NCBI GenBank assembly: GCA_947169395.1
Contig: CAMVPJ010000019.1
Span: 1 to 19,693, forward strand
DNA: 19,693 bases
Direction of reading: 5' to 3'
Source of the DNA: an uncultured Caryophanales bacterium
GTDB taxonomy: Bacteria; Bacillota_I; Bacilli_A; RF39; UBA660
Shown one piece after another: positions 7,259 to 14,907 of the stretch. The notes under the pieces are model-generated. The model saw only the letters and a program-made list of their open reading frames with translations, was not told the DNA's origin and did not search any database. The translations under genes were made by a program, and so were the position numbers. Every line of letters begins with the position of its first letter. Positions within the stretch are counted from its first letter, which is position 1.

Positions 7259-8650
7259 TTATCTTCTTCTCATATCACCTCCAGGCATTTGCATATTTCC
7301 TTGTGGCATTCCACCACCCATCATTTGGTTAGTAATTGTTGTTGTAGCGTTACCATTTACAATCATCTCACCACCAGTATATTTAGCTTCACCATCATAA
7401 TCAAATGGAGAATTAGCTGTTATATTTAACTTACCTCCGTTGATATAAAGATTACCATTTGAATCAAGTGCATCAGTATCACCTGCACCTACTGTAACAG
7501 TAACACTACCACCATTTATCTCAAGAGTAACATCATAATTAGTAGATTTATTTGCTGCATTTATTCCATCATCAGTTGCATTTATAGTAATAGAACCTCC
7601 ATTTATTTTTACATATGTTGCTTCTAATCCTTCCGCGCTATTTATATTTATAGTACCATCATTTATTTCTAACTTACCATCAGCATGGATTCCATCATCA
7701 TCTGTTTTAATTGAATAAGTACCACCATCTATAGTAATGTCTGCATTAGAATGTATTCCATCATCTTTCGCATTAACATCAAGAGTAATAGATTTAATTG
7801 TAATATTATTTTCTGCTTTAATACCTTTCATAGATGCATCGGTATTACTATTATTAGCCCCTGCAGTTATATTAAACTTACCATCTGTAATCTCTATTGT
7901 ATTACTACTACTTACACCATCACCATTAGTAGTTTTAATTACATATTCTCCACCACTAATCTTAATATTACCTTTATCAGTTTCAGTATCATTTGTACTT
8001 TTAATTGCATCACCACTTGATGTAATATCAAAACTACCATCCATTATTAATACTAAATCTTTTCCCCTAATTCCATCATCAGTAGCGCTAATAATATAAT
8101 TACCACTTTTAATAACTAAATCATCTTTAGAAGCTATACCATCTTTATACTTTGCATTAATATTTAGTGTACCACTACCTTCTATAATTAAATCATCACT
8201 ACTATATAATACTGCATCAGTATCATCTATATTATTAGTAGAATCACTTAAGTTATTATCACCAACTAATTCAATATATACACCTTTACTATTTACTACA
8301 TTAATACTAGATTTAGTACTATTAATAGATACATTATCAAGTATTATCTTAATATAATCATCACTATCTACTTCTATGGCATAACTAGTCTTACCTGTAA
8401 AATGATATATTGCAGTCTCAGTTATTTTATAATCACTAGATAGTTCATCTAAATTAACACTAATCTCTTCATAATTACTAAAGTCATAATTATAAAAACT
8501 ATCATCTACTTCTACTGTATTTGTACTAGTAGTACTCTTTGTACTTTTGCTATTATCATTATCCTTATTCTTATTATTTAACAGTATTAATACCAAAACA
8601 CCTACTATTAGAAATACCGCTACACATACCATTATTAATCTCTTTTTCAT
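7259..8650 (-). CDS. Cthe_2159-type beta-helix surface protein (carbohydrate-binding domain)
   Basis: The 463-residue protein has a short cytoplasmic start, one membrane segment (about 5-25) and a Ser/Thr/Asn/Lys-rich linker to about residue 45. A long repetitive body follows, in which strand-turn units recur around DDGI, DGI, GDAI, GDGV and DTDAL motifs. This is the pattern of the Cthe_2159 family (PF14262), a right-handed beta-helix reported to bind polygalacturonate in a Clostridium homologue. The tail is Met/Gly-rich (MMGGGMPQGN, MPGGDM, ending RRR). It probably sits outside the cell, anchored by its N-terminal helix. Its start overlaps the DUF4956 stop in an ATGA, with GGAAGGTGAG upstream, so it is the last gene of a three-gene operon. 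Its natural ligand here is unknown. Confidence 0.85.
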   Translation of the reverse strand: MKKRLIMVCVAVFLIVGVLVLILLNNKNKDNDNSKSTKSTTSTNTVEVDDSFYNYDFSNYEEISVNLDELSSDYKITETAIYHFTGKTSYAIEVDSDDYIKIILDNVSINSTKSSINVVNSKGVYIELVGDNNLSDSTNNIDDTDAVLYSSDDLIIEGSGTLNINAKYKDGIASKDDLVIKSGNYIISATDDGIRGKDLVLIMDGSFDITSSGDAIKSTNDTETDKGNIKISGGEYVIKTTNGDGVSSSNTIEITDGKFNITAGANNSNTDASMKGIKAENNITIKSITLDVNAKDDGIHSNADITIDGGTYSIKTDDDGIHADGKLEINDGTININSAEGLEATYVKINGGSITINATDDGINAANKSTNYDVTLEINGGSVTVTVGAGDTDALDSNGNLYINGGKLNITANSPFDYDGEAKYTGGEMIVNGNATTTITNQMMGGGMPQGNMQMPGGDMRRR

Positions 8651-9309
8651 AATATCTCACCTTCCTCTAATTTATGAATACTAATCTTTAAATTACCATT
8701 ACGCACTCTTAAATCATCTATAAAATCTTTTTCTCTTATTTTATCTTTTAAAGTAATATCATATTTTAACTCATATAAACTACCTAAATTAGTTGTTTTA
8801 ATTCTTATTAATTCATACTTATCAACATACTTCTTAAATATTTCATCAAATATAGTATCATAATCTAATGTTTCAGGTACTACAATATCTAAGCGTTTAT
8901 ATTTATTATTGTTATCTCCGTATTTAGCGAGTGTTAAAAGCAGAATCATAAGTGATACAACAAGCGTAATTATACCTGCAAATACTACATATCCCGCACC
9001 TATCGCAATACCTATAGTCATTGCAAAAAATACACTCATTATCTCTTTAGCATTCCCAGGCATACTTCTAAATCTAACTAGAGAGAATGCTCCAGCTATA
9101 GCTATACCTGTACCAAGGTTACCATTTACCATAATCATAATTACACTAACAAGTATTGGAAGTACTGCTAAAGTAATTATAAAATTCTTACTATACCTTG
9201 ACGTTTTCATATGAACTAGAGATATAATTAATCCTAGTATTACCGCACTTATTATGCAAATAAATGCACTTGATATATTTAAGTTACCATTTATTACACT
9301 TTCAAACAT
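8647..9309 (-). CDS. DUF4956 family membrane protein
   Basis: The 220-residue protein has about four hydrophobic segments in its first 130 residues and a soluble C-terminal half. The core GTGIAIAGAFSLVRFRS, followed by a KEIMSVFFAMTIGIAIGAG stretch, is the signature I associate with DUF4956 (PF16316). Its function is unknown. In many bacteria it sits beside a VTC-domain polymerase, as here, and may be its membrane partner. The start is preceded by AAAGGAG. The gene overlaps the end of the VTC gene by 16 bases and the start of the beta-helix gene by 4, so the three proteins are probably made together. Confidence 0.87.
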   Translation of the reverse strand: MFESVINGNLNISSAFICIISAVILGLIISLVHMKTSRYSKNFIITLAVLPILVSVIMIMVNGNLGTGIAIAGAFSLVRFRSMPGNAKEIMSVFFAMTIGIAIGAGYVVFAGIITLVVSLMILLLTLAKYGDNNNKYKRLDIVVPETLDYDTIFDEIFKKYVDKYELIRIKTTNLGSLYELKYDITLKDKIREKDFIDDLRVRNGNLKISIHKLEEGEIL

Positions 9310-9980
9310 TTTAAACTCCTTTCATATATTTTACCTACCTTAGAATAAGATGTAGGATAAATACCTAAACTATTTAATATTTTATTTAACCATAGTGGTA
9401 TACCACTAAATGTTTTAATCTCCATTATATATTTATCATTCATAAACATAGTATTATCATCATTATTAAAGTCCATATTATCATTACTATATCTAATATT
9501 AGTATCAAATGTAATTCTAAATGTATCATCACCTTTAAGACTATAAGCTAATCTATCATATAGTATTTTTATCTTTGGCTTTAGCCTGTATCTTTTAAAA
9601 CAATAATCAATCTCATTCATAATTTGTTTATCACACTTAGGAATAATACCATAATTAATATAGTCTAGATAATCTTTATAACTTATTATCACTCTCCTTT
9701 TATTACTGTTCCTAATATATTTCTTTTTTATCTCTAAAAATATATTAGTAGAATCACTAGTCTTATCATAACTACGCATTCTAATCTTTTCTTTATATAT
9801 AGGTTTTTCAAGTGATCTATTAATTAAATAATAGTCATCACTATCAAAATATATATTGTATATTGTCTCTTTAAAATATTTATCCTTAACTAAATAATCA
9901 TTAATCTTATTAATTAAAAGATTATAATCACACTTATTAAGTAAATATTTTTGTTCAAATCTATCAATAATTGTATCCAT
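9294..9980 (-). CDS. VTC domain protein, polyphosphate polymerase-like
   Basis: The 228-residue protein fits the VTC domain (PF09359), a triphosphate-tunnel fold that in yeast Vtc4 makes polyphosphate from ATP. The expected charged strands appear in order: RFEQKYLL near the start, YFDSDDY, EKIRMRSY, FLEIKKK, KRRV, the paired FRITFD, MEIKTF, and the terminal SYSKVGKIYERS. No membrane segment is seen, so it is likely cytosolic and held by the DUF4956 protein. ATG 9980 is preferred over a start seven codons upstream because GGAGGAAG precedes it. It is first in the operon; its promoter must lie in 9981-10029 but I cannot place it confidently. Polyphosphate synthesis is inferred from the fold, not shown. 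Confidence 0.87.
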   Translation of the reverse strand: MDTIIDRFEQKYLLNKCDYNLLINKINDYLVKDKYFKETIYNIYFDSDDYYLINRSLEKPIYKEKIRMRSYDKTSDSTNIFLEIKKKYIRNSNKRRVIISYKDYLDYINYGIIPKCDKQIMNEIDYCFKRYRLKPKIKILYDRLAYSLKGDDTFRITFDTNIRYSNDNMDFNNDDNTMFMNDKYIMEIKTFSGIPLWLNKILNSLGIYPTSYSKVGKIYERSLKCLKV

Positions 9981-10029
9981 ATTTCTTCCTCCTAAATACA
10001 TAATAAGATAGTTTTATTAAAAGAACATT

Positions 10030-10060
10030 AAAAAAAGCATAAAATTTTGTTTTTATGCTT
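10030..10060 (-). terminator. Terminator of the tRNA-Arg/tRNA-Thr unit
   Basis: A perfect 10-bp stem (10035-10044 with 10051-10060) is followed on the minus strand by seven T. It lies about 33 bases after tRNA-Thr. Confidence 0.85.
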
Positions 10061-10093
10061 AAATTTAAATTATGTTAAGTATATCAAATAAAA

Positions 10094-10167
10094 TGGTGCC
10101 CTCTGTAAGAATCGGACTTACGACTAAGCCTTACCATGGCTTTGTTATACCACTTAACTAAGAGGGC
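10094..10167 (-). tRNA. tRNA-Thr (anticodon GGT)
   Basis: A complete 74-base cloverleaf: acceptor GCCCTCT/AGAGGGC, D stem GTTA/TAAC, anticodon stem AAGCC/GGCTT around loop ATGGTAA, T stem GTAAG/CTTAC with loop TCCGATT, and an encoded CCA. The anticodon GGT reads threonine ACC/ACU codons. The T loop begins TCC rather than the usual TTC. Confidence 0.93.
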
Positions 10168-10177
10168 GAGTAAAATA

Positions 10178-10199
10178 AAAACCTAATTAAATAGGTTTT
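10178..10199 (-). terminator. Terminator-like hairpin between two tRNAs
   Basis: An 8-bp perfect stem (10178-10185 with 10192-10199) is followed by a T-rich stretch on the minus strand. It sits between tRNA-Arg and tRNA-Thr. It could be a partial terminator or a processing hairpin. Confidence 0.4.
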
Positions 10200-10210
10200 G
10201 TATACAAAAA

Positions 10211-10287
10211 TGGTGTCCCAGAAGGGATTCGAACCCCTGACACTCGCCTTAGAAGGGCGATGCTCTATCCAGCTGAGCTACTGAGAC
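10211..10287 (-). tRNA. tRNA-Arg (anticodon TCT)
   Basis: A complete 77-base cloverleaf: acceptor GTCTCAG/CTGGGAC with one U-G pair, D stem GCTC/GAGC, anticodon stem TCGCC/GGCGA around CTTCTAA, T stem AGGGG/CCCTT with loop TTCGAAT, and an encoded CCA. The anticodon TCT reads AGA, the favoured arginine codon in AT-rich genomes. Confidence 0.95.
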
Positions 10288-10301
10288 ATCCGACAAGTTA
10301 A

Positions 10302-10330
10302 ATTATATACTAAAAAAGAAATTTATTCAA
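10302..10330 (-). promoter_or_regulatory. Sigma-A promoter of the tRNA pair
   Basis: TTGAAT at 10330-10325, a 17-base spacer and a perfect TATAAT at 10307-10302. The -35 overlaps the stop codon of the gerM-like gene. Transcription would begin a few bases before tRNA-Arg. Confidence 0.8.
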
Positions 10331-11262
10331 GTACTTTTATAAATTTCTTTGTTATTTACGGTAAAAATTATAGAATTTGTATCATAATTATCTTTAATAG
10401 ATAAATAAATTTGCTTAATTACTTCTTCTGATACCTCATTATCAGTTGAATCACTATATATATAATTATTAAAGTCTAGTACCATATCATTATTATTTTT
10501 ATTTACAGCCATTACTTTAGTATTAGTATTTAAATAACTCATTAAGTTTGTATTATAAGTTCTATTAATGCTTAATTCTTCAATAATTATTTCTGCTTTC
10601 TCACGAGTATCATTATTAACTTTAGTAACTGGTACATAGTATTCTATATTATTATACTTATTTATATAATATATAGTAGTCTTAGTAATATTTGAATTAC
10701 TAGTAATATCATATTCTTTATTAATACCAAAACTTCTATCTAAAGTAGCAGGTAGAGTAATATTACTTTTAGGTAACTTCGTAAGTATTTCACCTTGCAT
10801 ATATATAATTACAAACTTAACATCATCAATACTAGTTAGAGTATAGACAATAGCCTCAATTACTTTTTCTTCATTCTCCTTACTAGTATCAAGCAAATTA
10901 TCACTAAAATCTATTTTAAATACACCATCTTTAAAATAAGTATTAAGAATCTTAGTGTCAGCAGGTATTACACCTTTAAAGCCATTAGGAAGATTATCTT
11001 CATACTTTTCTCCCTCAATTAAAGCGGTAATTAACTTTCTTCCTTTGCTAGTAATAGACTCATCATTAATATTTATACTAGCCATAGCAAGATAGTTATT
11101 AGAATCATTTAAAAATATTGTACTTAATTTTTCATCACTTACATATTCTAATTCTTCAGTTACTTTTAATTTATCATTAGTAGGAAATAAGTAGAATAAA
11201 AATATAGCAATAATAGCAATCACACATATAGTAATCTTTTTTAAAGACATTCTTTTAATCAC
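10327..11262 (-). CDS. gerM: GerM-like sporulation protein (two GerMN domains)
   Basis: The 311-residue protein has an N-terminal membrane helix (about 9-25) and two related GerMN domains (about 50-165 and 190-307), the layout of Bacillus GerM. GerM there helps form the SpoIIIA-SpoIIQ channel between mother cell and forespore and is needed for germination. Typical segments are LITALIEGEK, GVIPADTKIL and KIDFSDNLLD in the first domain, and AEIIIEELS, NTKVMAV and MVLDFNNYI in the second. Unlike Bacillus GerM I see no lipobox; the protein would be held by its N-terminal helix. The start is GTG at 11262 with AGGTGAT before it; a downstream ATG at 11250 has no such site. It lies just after gerE, a neighbourhood I recall from Bacillus also. 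The match to GerM specifically is an inference from domain content and context. Confidence 0.8.
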   Translation of the reverse strand: MIKRMSLKKITICVIAIIAIFLFYLFPTNDKLKVTEELEYVSDEKLSTIFLNDSNNYLAMASININDESITSKGRKLITALIEGEKYEDNLPNGFKGVIPADTKILNTYFKDGVFKIDFSDNLLDTSKENEEKVIEAIVYTLTSIDDVKFVIIYMQGEILTKLPKSNITLPATLDRSFGINKEYDITSNSNITKTTIYYINKYNNIEYYVPVTKVNNDTREKAEIIIEELSINRTYNTNLMSYLNTNTKVMAVNKNNNDMVLDFNNYIYSDSTDNEVSEEVIKQIYLSIKDNYDTNSIIFTVNNKEIYKST

Positions 11263-11285
11263 GGTATCACCTATAAAATTATATG

Positions 11286-11310
11286 AAAAAAGTACAAATT
11301 AATGCACTTT
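11286..11310 (-). terminator. gerE terminator
   Basis: A 7-bp stem with one G-U pair (11289-11295 with 11304-11310) is followed by six T on the minus strand; it overlaps the gerE stop codon. It separates gerE from the gerM-like gene, perhaps only partly. Confidence 0.6.
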
Positions 11311-11515
11311 ATAATGATATTTCATTTAATCTTAATAATTCTACTACCGCACTAGCTCTTCCTTTAACACCTAACTTTTGCATAACATTTGATATATGAT
11401 TTCTTACAGTTTTCTCACTTATACCAAGAAGGTTAGCAATCTCTTTAGTTGTTTTATTAATGATTAATTGTTCAAATACTTCTTTTTCCCTTTTTGTTAA
11501 AATGCTTTTATTCAT
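11309..11515 (-). CDS. gerE: GerE, late mother-cell sporulation regulator
   Basis: The 68-residue protein is a stand-alone LuxR-type helix-turn-helix domain. It reads almost like Bacillus GerE (about 74 residues): LTKREKEVFEQL, NKTTKEIA, ISEKTVRNHISN with the recognition helix, MQKLGVKGR, then AVVELLRLNEISL. GerE binds DNA as a dimer and turns on late coat genes while tuning sigma-K itself. There is no receiver domain, which separates it from two-component regulators. GTGAGG precedes the ATG at 11515. A clear sigma-K-type promoter lies 37 bases upstream. It is transcribed in the same direction as the gerM-like gene and spoIIIAH, each apparently with its own terminator. Confidence 0.95.
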   Translation of the reverse strand: MNKSILTKREKEVFEQLIINKTTKEIANLLGISEKTVRNHISNVMQKLGVKGRASAVVELLRLNEISL

Positions 11516-11551
11516 AATAACCTCACTTCCCAGATAGGTGGTTTCTCATAT

Positions 11552-11578
11552 TATTTTATGTGAGAATAAAAATAAGGT
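11552..11578 (-). promoter_or_regulatory. Sigma-K promoter of gerE
   Basis: On the minus strand, AC at 11578-11577, 16 bases, then CATAAAATA at 11560-11552: a full match to AC-N16-CATAnnnTA. gerE is a known sigma-K target in Bacillus. An inverted repeat TTCTCA/TGAGAA (11543-11548, 11561-11566) flanks the -10 on both sides. Confidence 0.75.
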
Positions 11579-11592
11579 TAAAACTATAGCCT

Positions 11593-11615
11593 AAAAAAAG
11601 TAGATATCTACTTTT
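11593..11615 (-). terminator. spoIIIAH terminator
   Basis: A perfect 20-base palindrome (11596-11615) is followed by T residues on the minus strand, seven counting those in the stem (11599-11593). It includes the spoIIIAH stop codon. Confidence 0.8.
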
Positions 11616-12207
11616 GAAATTTGACAGTAATATATTTGTTGTCTTTATAATTACTTTGAATACTACGCATTATCTTATTAGCAAGTGTCATATCATGTTC
11701 AGAACTATTTATTACTACTTTAATTTTATCTCCTTCAATTTTAACATATGAATCAAGTTCAAAATCTTTCTTTATCTTATCTTCTAATGAAGCTTCTTCT
11801 GCTTTATTATTATTTAACTCTTTCATCTTATCATATGCTTTATTTTTCTCATCTACACTAGATTTATCATCATTTAATACTACTTGCAATGATTCTAATT
11901 CTTTAGATACTTCTTCATCTTCAAGCGCTCGCATAGTCTCTAATGTATTAGATTCTTTTACTTCAGTTTTAGTTTTAGTTTTATCCTCTTCTGTAGTTTT
12001 TACAGTTTTCTTAGTTTTAGTTGATGTTCTATTTTTATTGCTCGTTTTACTACTACTCTTACTACTTGTTTTTTTACTTGTATCTTTAGATGATATATTA
12101 GTCTTATCATTCATAAGTAATTCACTTGGCATAGTAATATAATAGACACTTAATACTAATATTAAACTAAATAATGTTAAAAACCATAAACTCTTTTTAT
12201 TGATCAT
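11608..12207 (-). CDS. spoIIIAH: SpoIIIAH, forespore-mother cell channel protein
   Basis: The 199-residue protein starts like Bacillus SpoIIIAH (KKSLWFLTLFSLILVLSVYY) with one membrane helix at about 7-25. A long Ser/Thr/Lys-rich linker (about 35-90) follows, then a YscJ/FliF-like C-terminal domain. Conserved pieces of the latter are EKNKAYDKMKEL, VKIEGDKIKVVI and the final YITVKFQK. In Bacillus it sits in the mother-cell membrane and binds SpoIIQ of the forespore, forming a channel and holding the two membranes during engulfment. GGGAGGA precedes ATG 12207. It normally ends the spoIIIAA-AH operon. Here it stands alone, with a terminator after it and a divergent dehydrogenase gene before it, so the other spoIIIA genes must lie elsewhere or be missing. 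I see no clear sigma-E promoter, only a CATATTTAT stretch. Confidence 0.93.
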   Translation of the reverse strand: MINKKSLWFLTLFSLILVLSVYYITMPSELLMNDKTNISSKDTSKKTSSKSSSKTSNKNRTSTKTKKTVKTTEEDKTKTKTEVKESNTLETMRALEDEEVSKELESLQVVLNDDKSSVDEKNKAYDKMKELNNNKAEEASLEDKIKKDFELDSYVKIEGDKIKVVINSSEHDMTLANKIMRSIQSNYKDNKYITVKFQK

Positions 12208-12278
12208 ATTGTCCTCCCGTTTCTATTAGATTATATTTATAAATTTAATAAATATGATTAAATTAAGTTAGTTTTATA

Positions 12279-12305
12279 ACAAATGCCTAAATATTACATA
12301 TATTA
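12279..12305 (+). promoter_or_regulatory. Sigma-K-type promoter candidate before the dehydrogenase gene
   Basis: AC at 12279-12280, exactly 16 bases, then CATATATTA at 12297-12305. As with asnB, 14 bases separate it from the ATG, so the start point would fall near the GGAGG site. Confidence 0.4.
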
Positions 12306-12319
12306 TAACGGAGGTATAT

Positions 12320-13240
12320 ATGGATTACGATTATAATTTTGGGCGGGATTATTATAAATATTATGGAGATACAGGTATTAAAAGTACAGTCTATAATATT
12401 TTAGCCCCTGAACAGATGCAAGAAGTTCAACCTGGTATGGAATATTTAATGACACCACTTCCTATCTTTGATAATCCTAATTATAAAGGTAGTAATAAGT
12501 TAAAAGGAAAAGTTGCAATTATTACTGGTGGAGATAGTGGTTTAGGTAGAGCTTGTAGCATTGCTTATGTAAAGGAAGGAGCAAAAGTAGTTATTGCTTA
12601 TTTGAACGAAGATAAGGATGCAATGGATACTAAGGAGTATATAGAGTCTCTAGGTGGTGAATGTACACTTATTAAAGGAGATATTACAAAGCATAGTTTT
12701 TGTAAAGAAATTGTAAACGTTACATTAGATAGATATGGTAAAATAGATATACTTGTTAATAACGCCGGAGTACAGTATCAACAAGATTCATTAGAGTTTA
12801 TTAGCGATGAACAATTAGATTATACTTTTAAAGTAAACGTATATGGAATGTTTTATTTAACTAAAGAAGTTCTACCTTATTTAAAAGAAGGAGCATCTAT
12901 TATAAACTTATCATCAGTTACTACATTCTATGGCGATCCACAATTAATTGATTACGTCTCTACTAAAGGAGCAATTGTAGGATTTACTAGAGCTTTAGCA
13001 CGTAACCTTGCCCTTAAAAATATTAGAGTTAATGCAATAGCACCTGGATTTTTCTGGACACCACTTCAACCTGCATGTTGGGTAGCGGAAAAGATTCCAT
13101 CATTAGGAAGTGATGCGGCAATGGCAAGAGGAGCAATGCCTTATGAACTTGCACCAACTTTCGTATATTTAGCTAGTGATGATTCTAGTTATGTAACTGG
13201 GCAAGTATTACACGTTAATGGCGGACAGGTAATGGCATAA
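12320..13240 (+). CDS. Short-chain dehydrogenase/reductase, YhdF/YhxD type
   Basis: The 306-residue enzyme is a classical-fold SDR with an extra N-terminal arm of about 60 residues, as in the Bacillus YhdF/YhxD/YdaD group. Visible are the cofactor motif TGGDSGLG at 69-76, GDIT at 120-123, NNAG at 147-150, the catalytic Ser198/Ser199, Tyr212 and Lys216 (YVSTK) and an APGFFWTPL loop. The C-terminal VTGQVLHVNGG segment is typical. Some Bacillus relatives are stress or sporulation genes. The substrate cannot be read from the sequence. GGAGG at 12310-12314 sets the start. The first 20 residues are rich in Tyr/Asp (YDYNFGRDYYKYYG). The gene is divergent from spoIIIAH and convergent with rny across a shared terminator. 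Confidence 0.9.
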   Translation: MDYDYNFGRDYYKYYGDTGIKSTVYNILAPEQMQEVQPGMEYLMTPLPIFDNPNYKGSNKLKGKVAIITGGDSGLGRACSIAYVKEGAKVVIAYLNEDKDAMDTKEYIESLGGECTLIKGDITKHSFCKEIVNVTLDRYGKIDILVNNAGVQYQQDSLEFISDEQLDYTFKVNVYGMFYLTKEVLPYLKEGASIINLSSVTTFYGDPQLIDYVSTKGAIVGFTRALARNLALKNIRVNAIAPGFFWTPLQPACWVAEKIPSLGSDAAMARGAMPYELAPTFVYLASDDSSYVTGQVLHVNGGQVMA

Positions 13241-13269
13241 AAAATACAACGTAATTTTCGTTGTATTTT
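13241..13269. terminator. Bidirectional terminator between the dehydrogenase gene and rny
   Basis: A perfect 11-bp stem (13241-13251 with 13259-13269) with a 7-base loop and T-rich tracts on both strands serves the two converging genes. Confidence 0.85.
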
Positions 13270-14821
13270 ATTTAGCTTCTTCTACAGCTCTAGTTTCTCT
13301 TATAACAGTTACTTTAATAGTACCAGGGTATTGTAATTCACTTTCAATATTTTTCTTAATATCACGAGCTACTTTATGTGCCCTAGCATCATTAATTTTT
13401 TCAGGTTTAACAACTACACGAAGTTCACGACCTGCTTGCATAGCAAATGCTTTATCAACCCCATCAATTCTATTTGCAACACCTTCAAGTTCTTGCATTC
13501 TTTGAATATAATTTTCTAATGAATCACTACGTGCTCCAGGACGTGATGCAGATAACGCATCAGCTATTGCAACTAAAGCAGATATTGTACTTGTTGCCTC
13601 AGTATCACCGTGATGTGATTCAATAGCGTTAATAACTACACTATTTTCTTTATACTTTTTAGCAAGAGATGATCCTATCTCAACATGACTTCCTTCAATT
13701 TCATGATCTACAGCTTTACCAATATCGTGAAGTAATCCAGCTCTTTTAGCAAGATTTACATTCTCTCCTACTTCTGAAGCCATAATTCCAGCTAATGAAG
13801 CAACCTCTATAGAATGCGTTAATGCATTTTGACCAAAGCTTGTCCTAAAGTTAAGTCTACCAACAAGTTCAATTAACTCAGGTTCCATTTTAGCAATTCC
13901 AAGTTTGAATAATGCATTTTCACCATATTCCATAATTTTAGCTTTCATATCTTTTGCTGCTTTATCATATATTTCTTCAATACGTGCTGGATGAATTCTT
14001 CCATCTTTAATTAAAGTTTCAAGTGTTACTCTAGCAATCTCACGTCTTAATGGATCAAATGATGATAAAACAATAACCTCAGGTGTATCATCAATAATTA
14101 AATCAACACCAGTAACTGCTTCAATCGTACGAATATTTCTACCCTCACGACCAATAATTCTACCTTTCATATCATCATTAGGTAAATTAACCACTGTAAC
14201 TGTTTGTTCATTTGCAACATCACTTGCATATTTTTGCATGCATTCAACAAGCATTCCTTTTGCTTTTTTATCAGCTGTTAATTTTGCTTCTGATTCACGC
14301 TCTTTGATATAAGATGATATTTCTAAATTCATATCCTCTTCTACCCTTTTTAAAACTAAGCTTCTAGCTTTTTCCTTAGAATAACCAGATATTTCTTCTA
14401 ACTTATCTAATTGTTCTTTTCTTAGTTCTTCTACTTTTAATTGTTCATCTTGAAGTTCATTTTGTTTGTTTTGTAATTCTTTTTCTTTTTTATCAAGCAT
14501 CTTTTCACGATTCTGTAAATTTTCATCACGTCTATCAATACTTTCTTCTCTATTAGATAAACGCTTTTCAGCCTCTTTTACCTCAGACTTTCTTTCTTTC
14601 AAATCATTTTCAATATCAATTTTATATTGTTTTGCTTCTTCTCTACCTGATTTTAATGCATCATTTTTAATTTTTTCTGCATCTTTATAAGCATCTTTCA
14701 ATATTTTTTCTGCTTGTTTATCTTTATTAGATTTCTTTATATTATTAATTACAAACATTATAATTGCGCCTGCAATAATTCCAACAATGAATAACAAAAT
14801 GGAGATAAAAGTTAAAGACAT
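13268..14821 (-). CDS. rny: Ribonuclease Y
   Basis: The 517-residue protein is close to the 520 residues of Bacillus RNase Y, the membrane-bound endoribonuclease that starts mRNA decay. It has an N-terminal membrane helix (about 4-26) and a long charged coiled coil (about 30-160). A KH RNA-binding domain follows with [12 protein letters not shown], then an HD domain with the metal pair His365-Asp366 in LLHDIGK and a distal HHGDTEA. I chose ATG 14821, which has GGAGGTG directly upstream, over an ATG six codons earlier whose codons contain that site. A 16-base palindrome at 14840-14855 lies in the leader. It is transcribed alone, with terminators on both sides. Confidence 0.97.
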   Translation of the reverse strand: MSLTFISILLFIVGIIAGAIIMFVINNIKKSNKDKQAEKILKDAYKDAEKIKNDALKSGREEAKQYKIDIENDLKERKSEVKEAEKRLSNREESIDRRDENLQNREKMLDKKEKELQNKQNELQDEQLKVEELRKEQLDKLEEISGYSKEKARSLVLKRVEEDMNLEISSYIKERESEAKLTADKKAKGMLVECMQKYASDVANEQTVTVVNLPNDDMKGRIIGREGRNIRTIEAVTGVDLIIDDTPEVIVLSSFDPLRREIARVTLETLIKDGRIHPARIEEIYDKAAKDMKAKIMEYGENALFKLGIAKMEPELIELVGRLNFRTSFGQNALTHSIEVASLAGIMASEVGENVNLAKRAGLLHDIGKAVDHEIEGSHVEIGSSLAKKYKENSVVINAIESHHGDTEATSTISALVAIADALSASRPGARSDSLENYIQRMQELEGVANRIDGVDKAFAMQAGRELRVVVKPEKINDARAHKVARDIKKNIESELQYPGTIKVTVIRETRAVEEAK

Positions 14822-14839
14822 ATTACACCTCCAATTCAT

Positions 14840-14855
14840 GGTAGTATTTACTACC
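14840..14855. repeat. Palindrome in the rny leader
   Basis: GGTAGTA-TT-TACTACC, a perfect 7-bp inverted repeat about 19 bases upstream of the rny start. It could be an operator or an mRNA hairpin near the ribosome binding site. Confidence 0.5.
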
Positions 14856-14879
14856 TAATATAAGTTTAATAGATAATAG

Positions 14880-14907
14880 AAAAAAAATCAAGTGTTTTAT
14901 CACTTGA
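14880..14907 (-). terminator. Terminator of the unknown gene upstream of rny
   Basis: A 7-bp stem (14888-14894 with 14901-14907) is followed by eight T on the minus strand; it overlaps the TGA stop. Confidence 0.85.

Noticed and set aside
7737..8099. Plus-strand frames opposite the beta-helix gene
   Set aside because: They are by-products of the Asp/Asn/Ser-rich repeat codons of the minus-strand gene, with no start signals.
7259..8650. CRISPR-like or tandem DNA repeats in the beta-helix gene
   Set aside because: The recurrence is of protein motifs (DDGI) with varying DNA and spacing; no regular repeat-spacer array is present anywhere in the window.
11309..11515. Response regulator of a two-component system
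   Set aside because: The gene encodes only the DNA-binding domain, has its own start signals, and matches GerE along its whole length.
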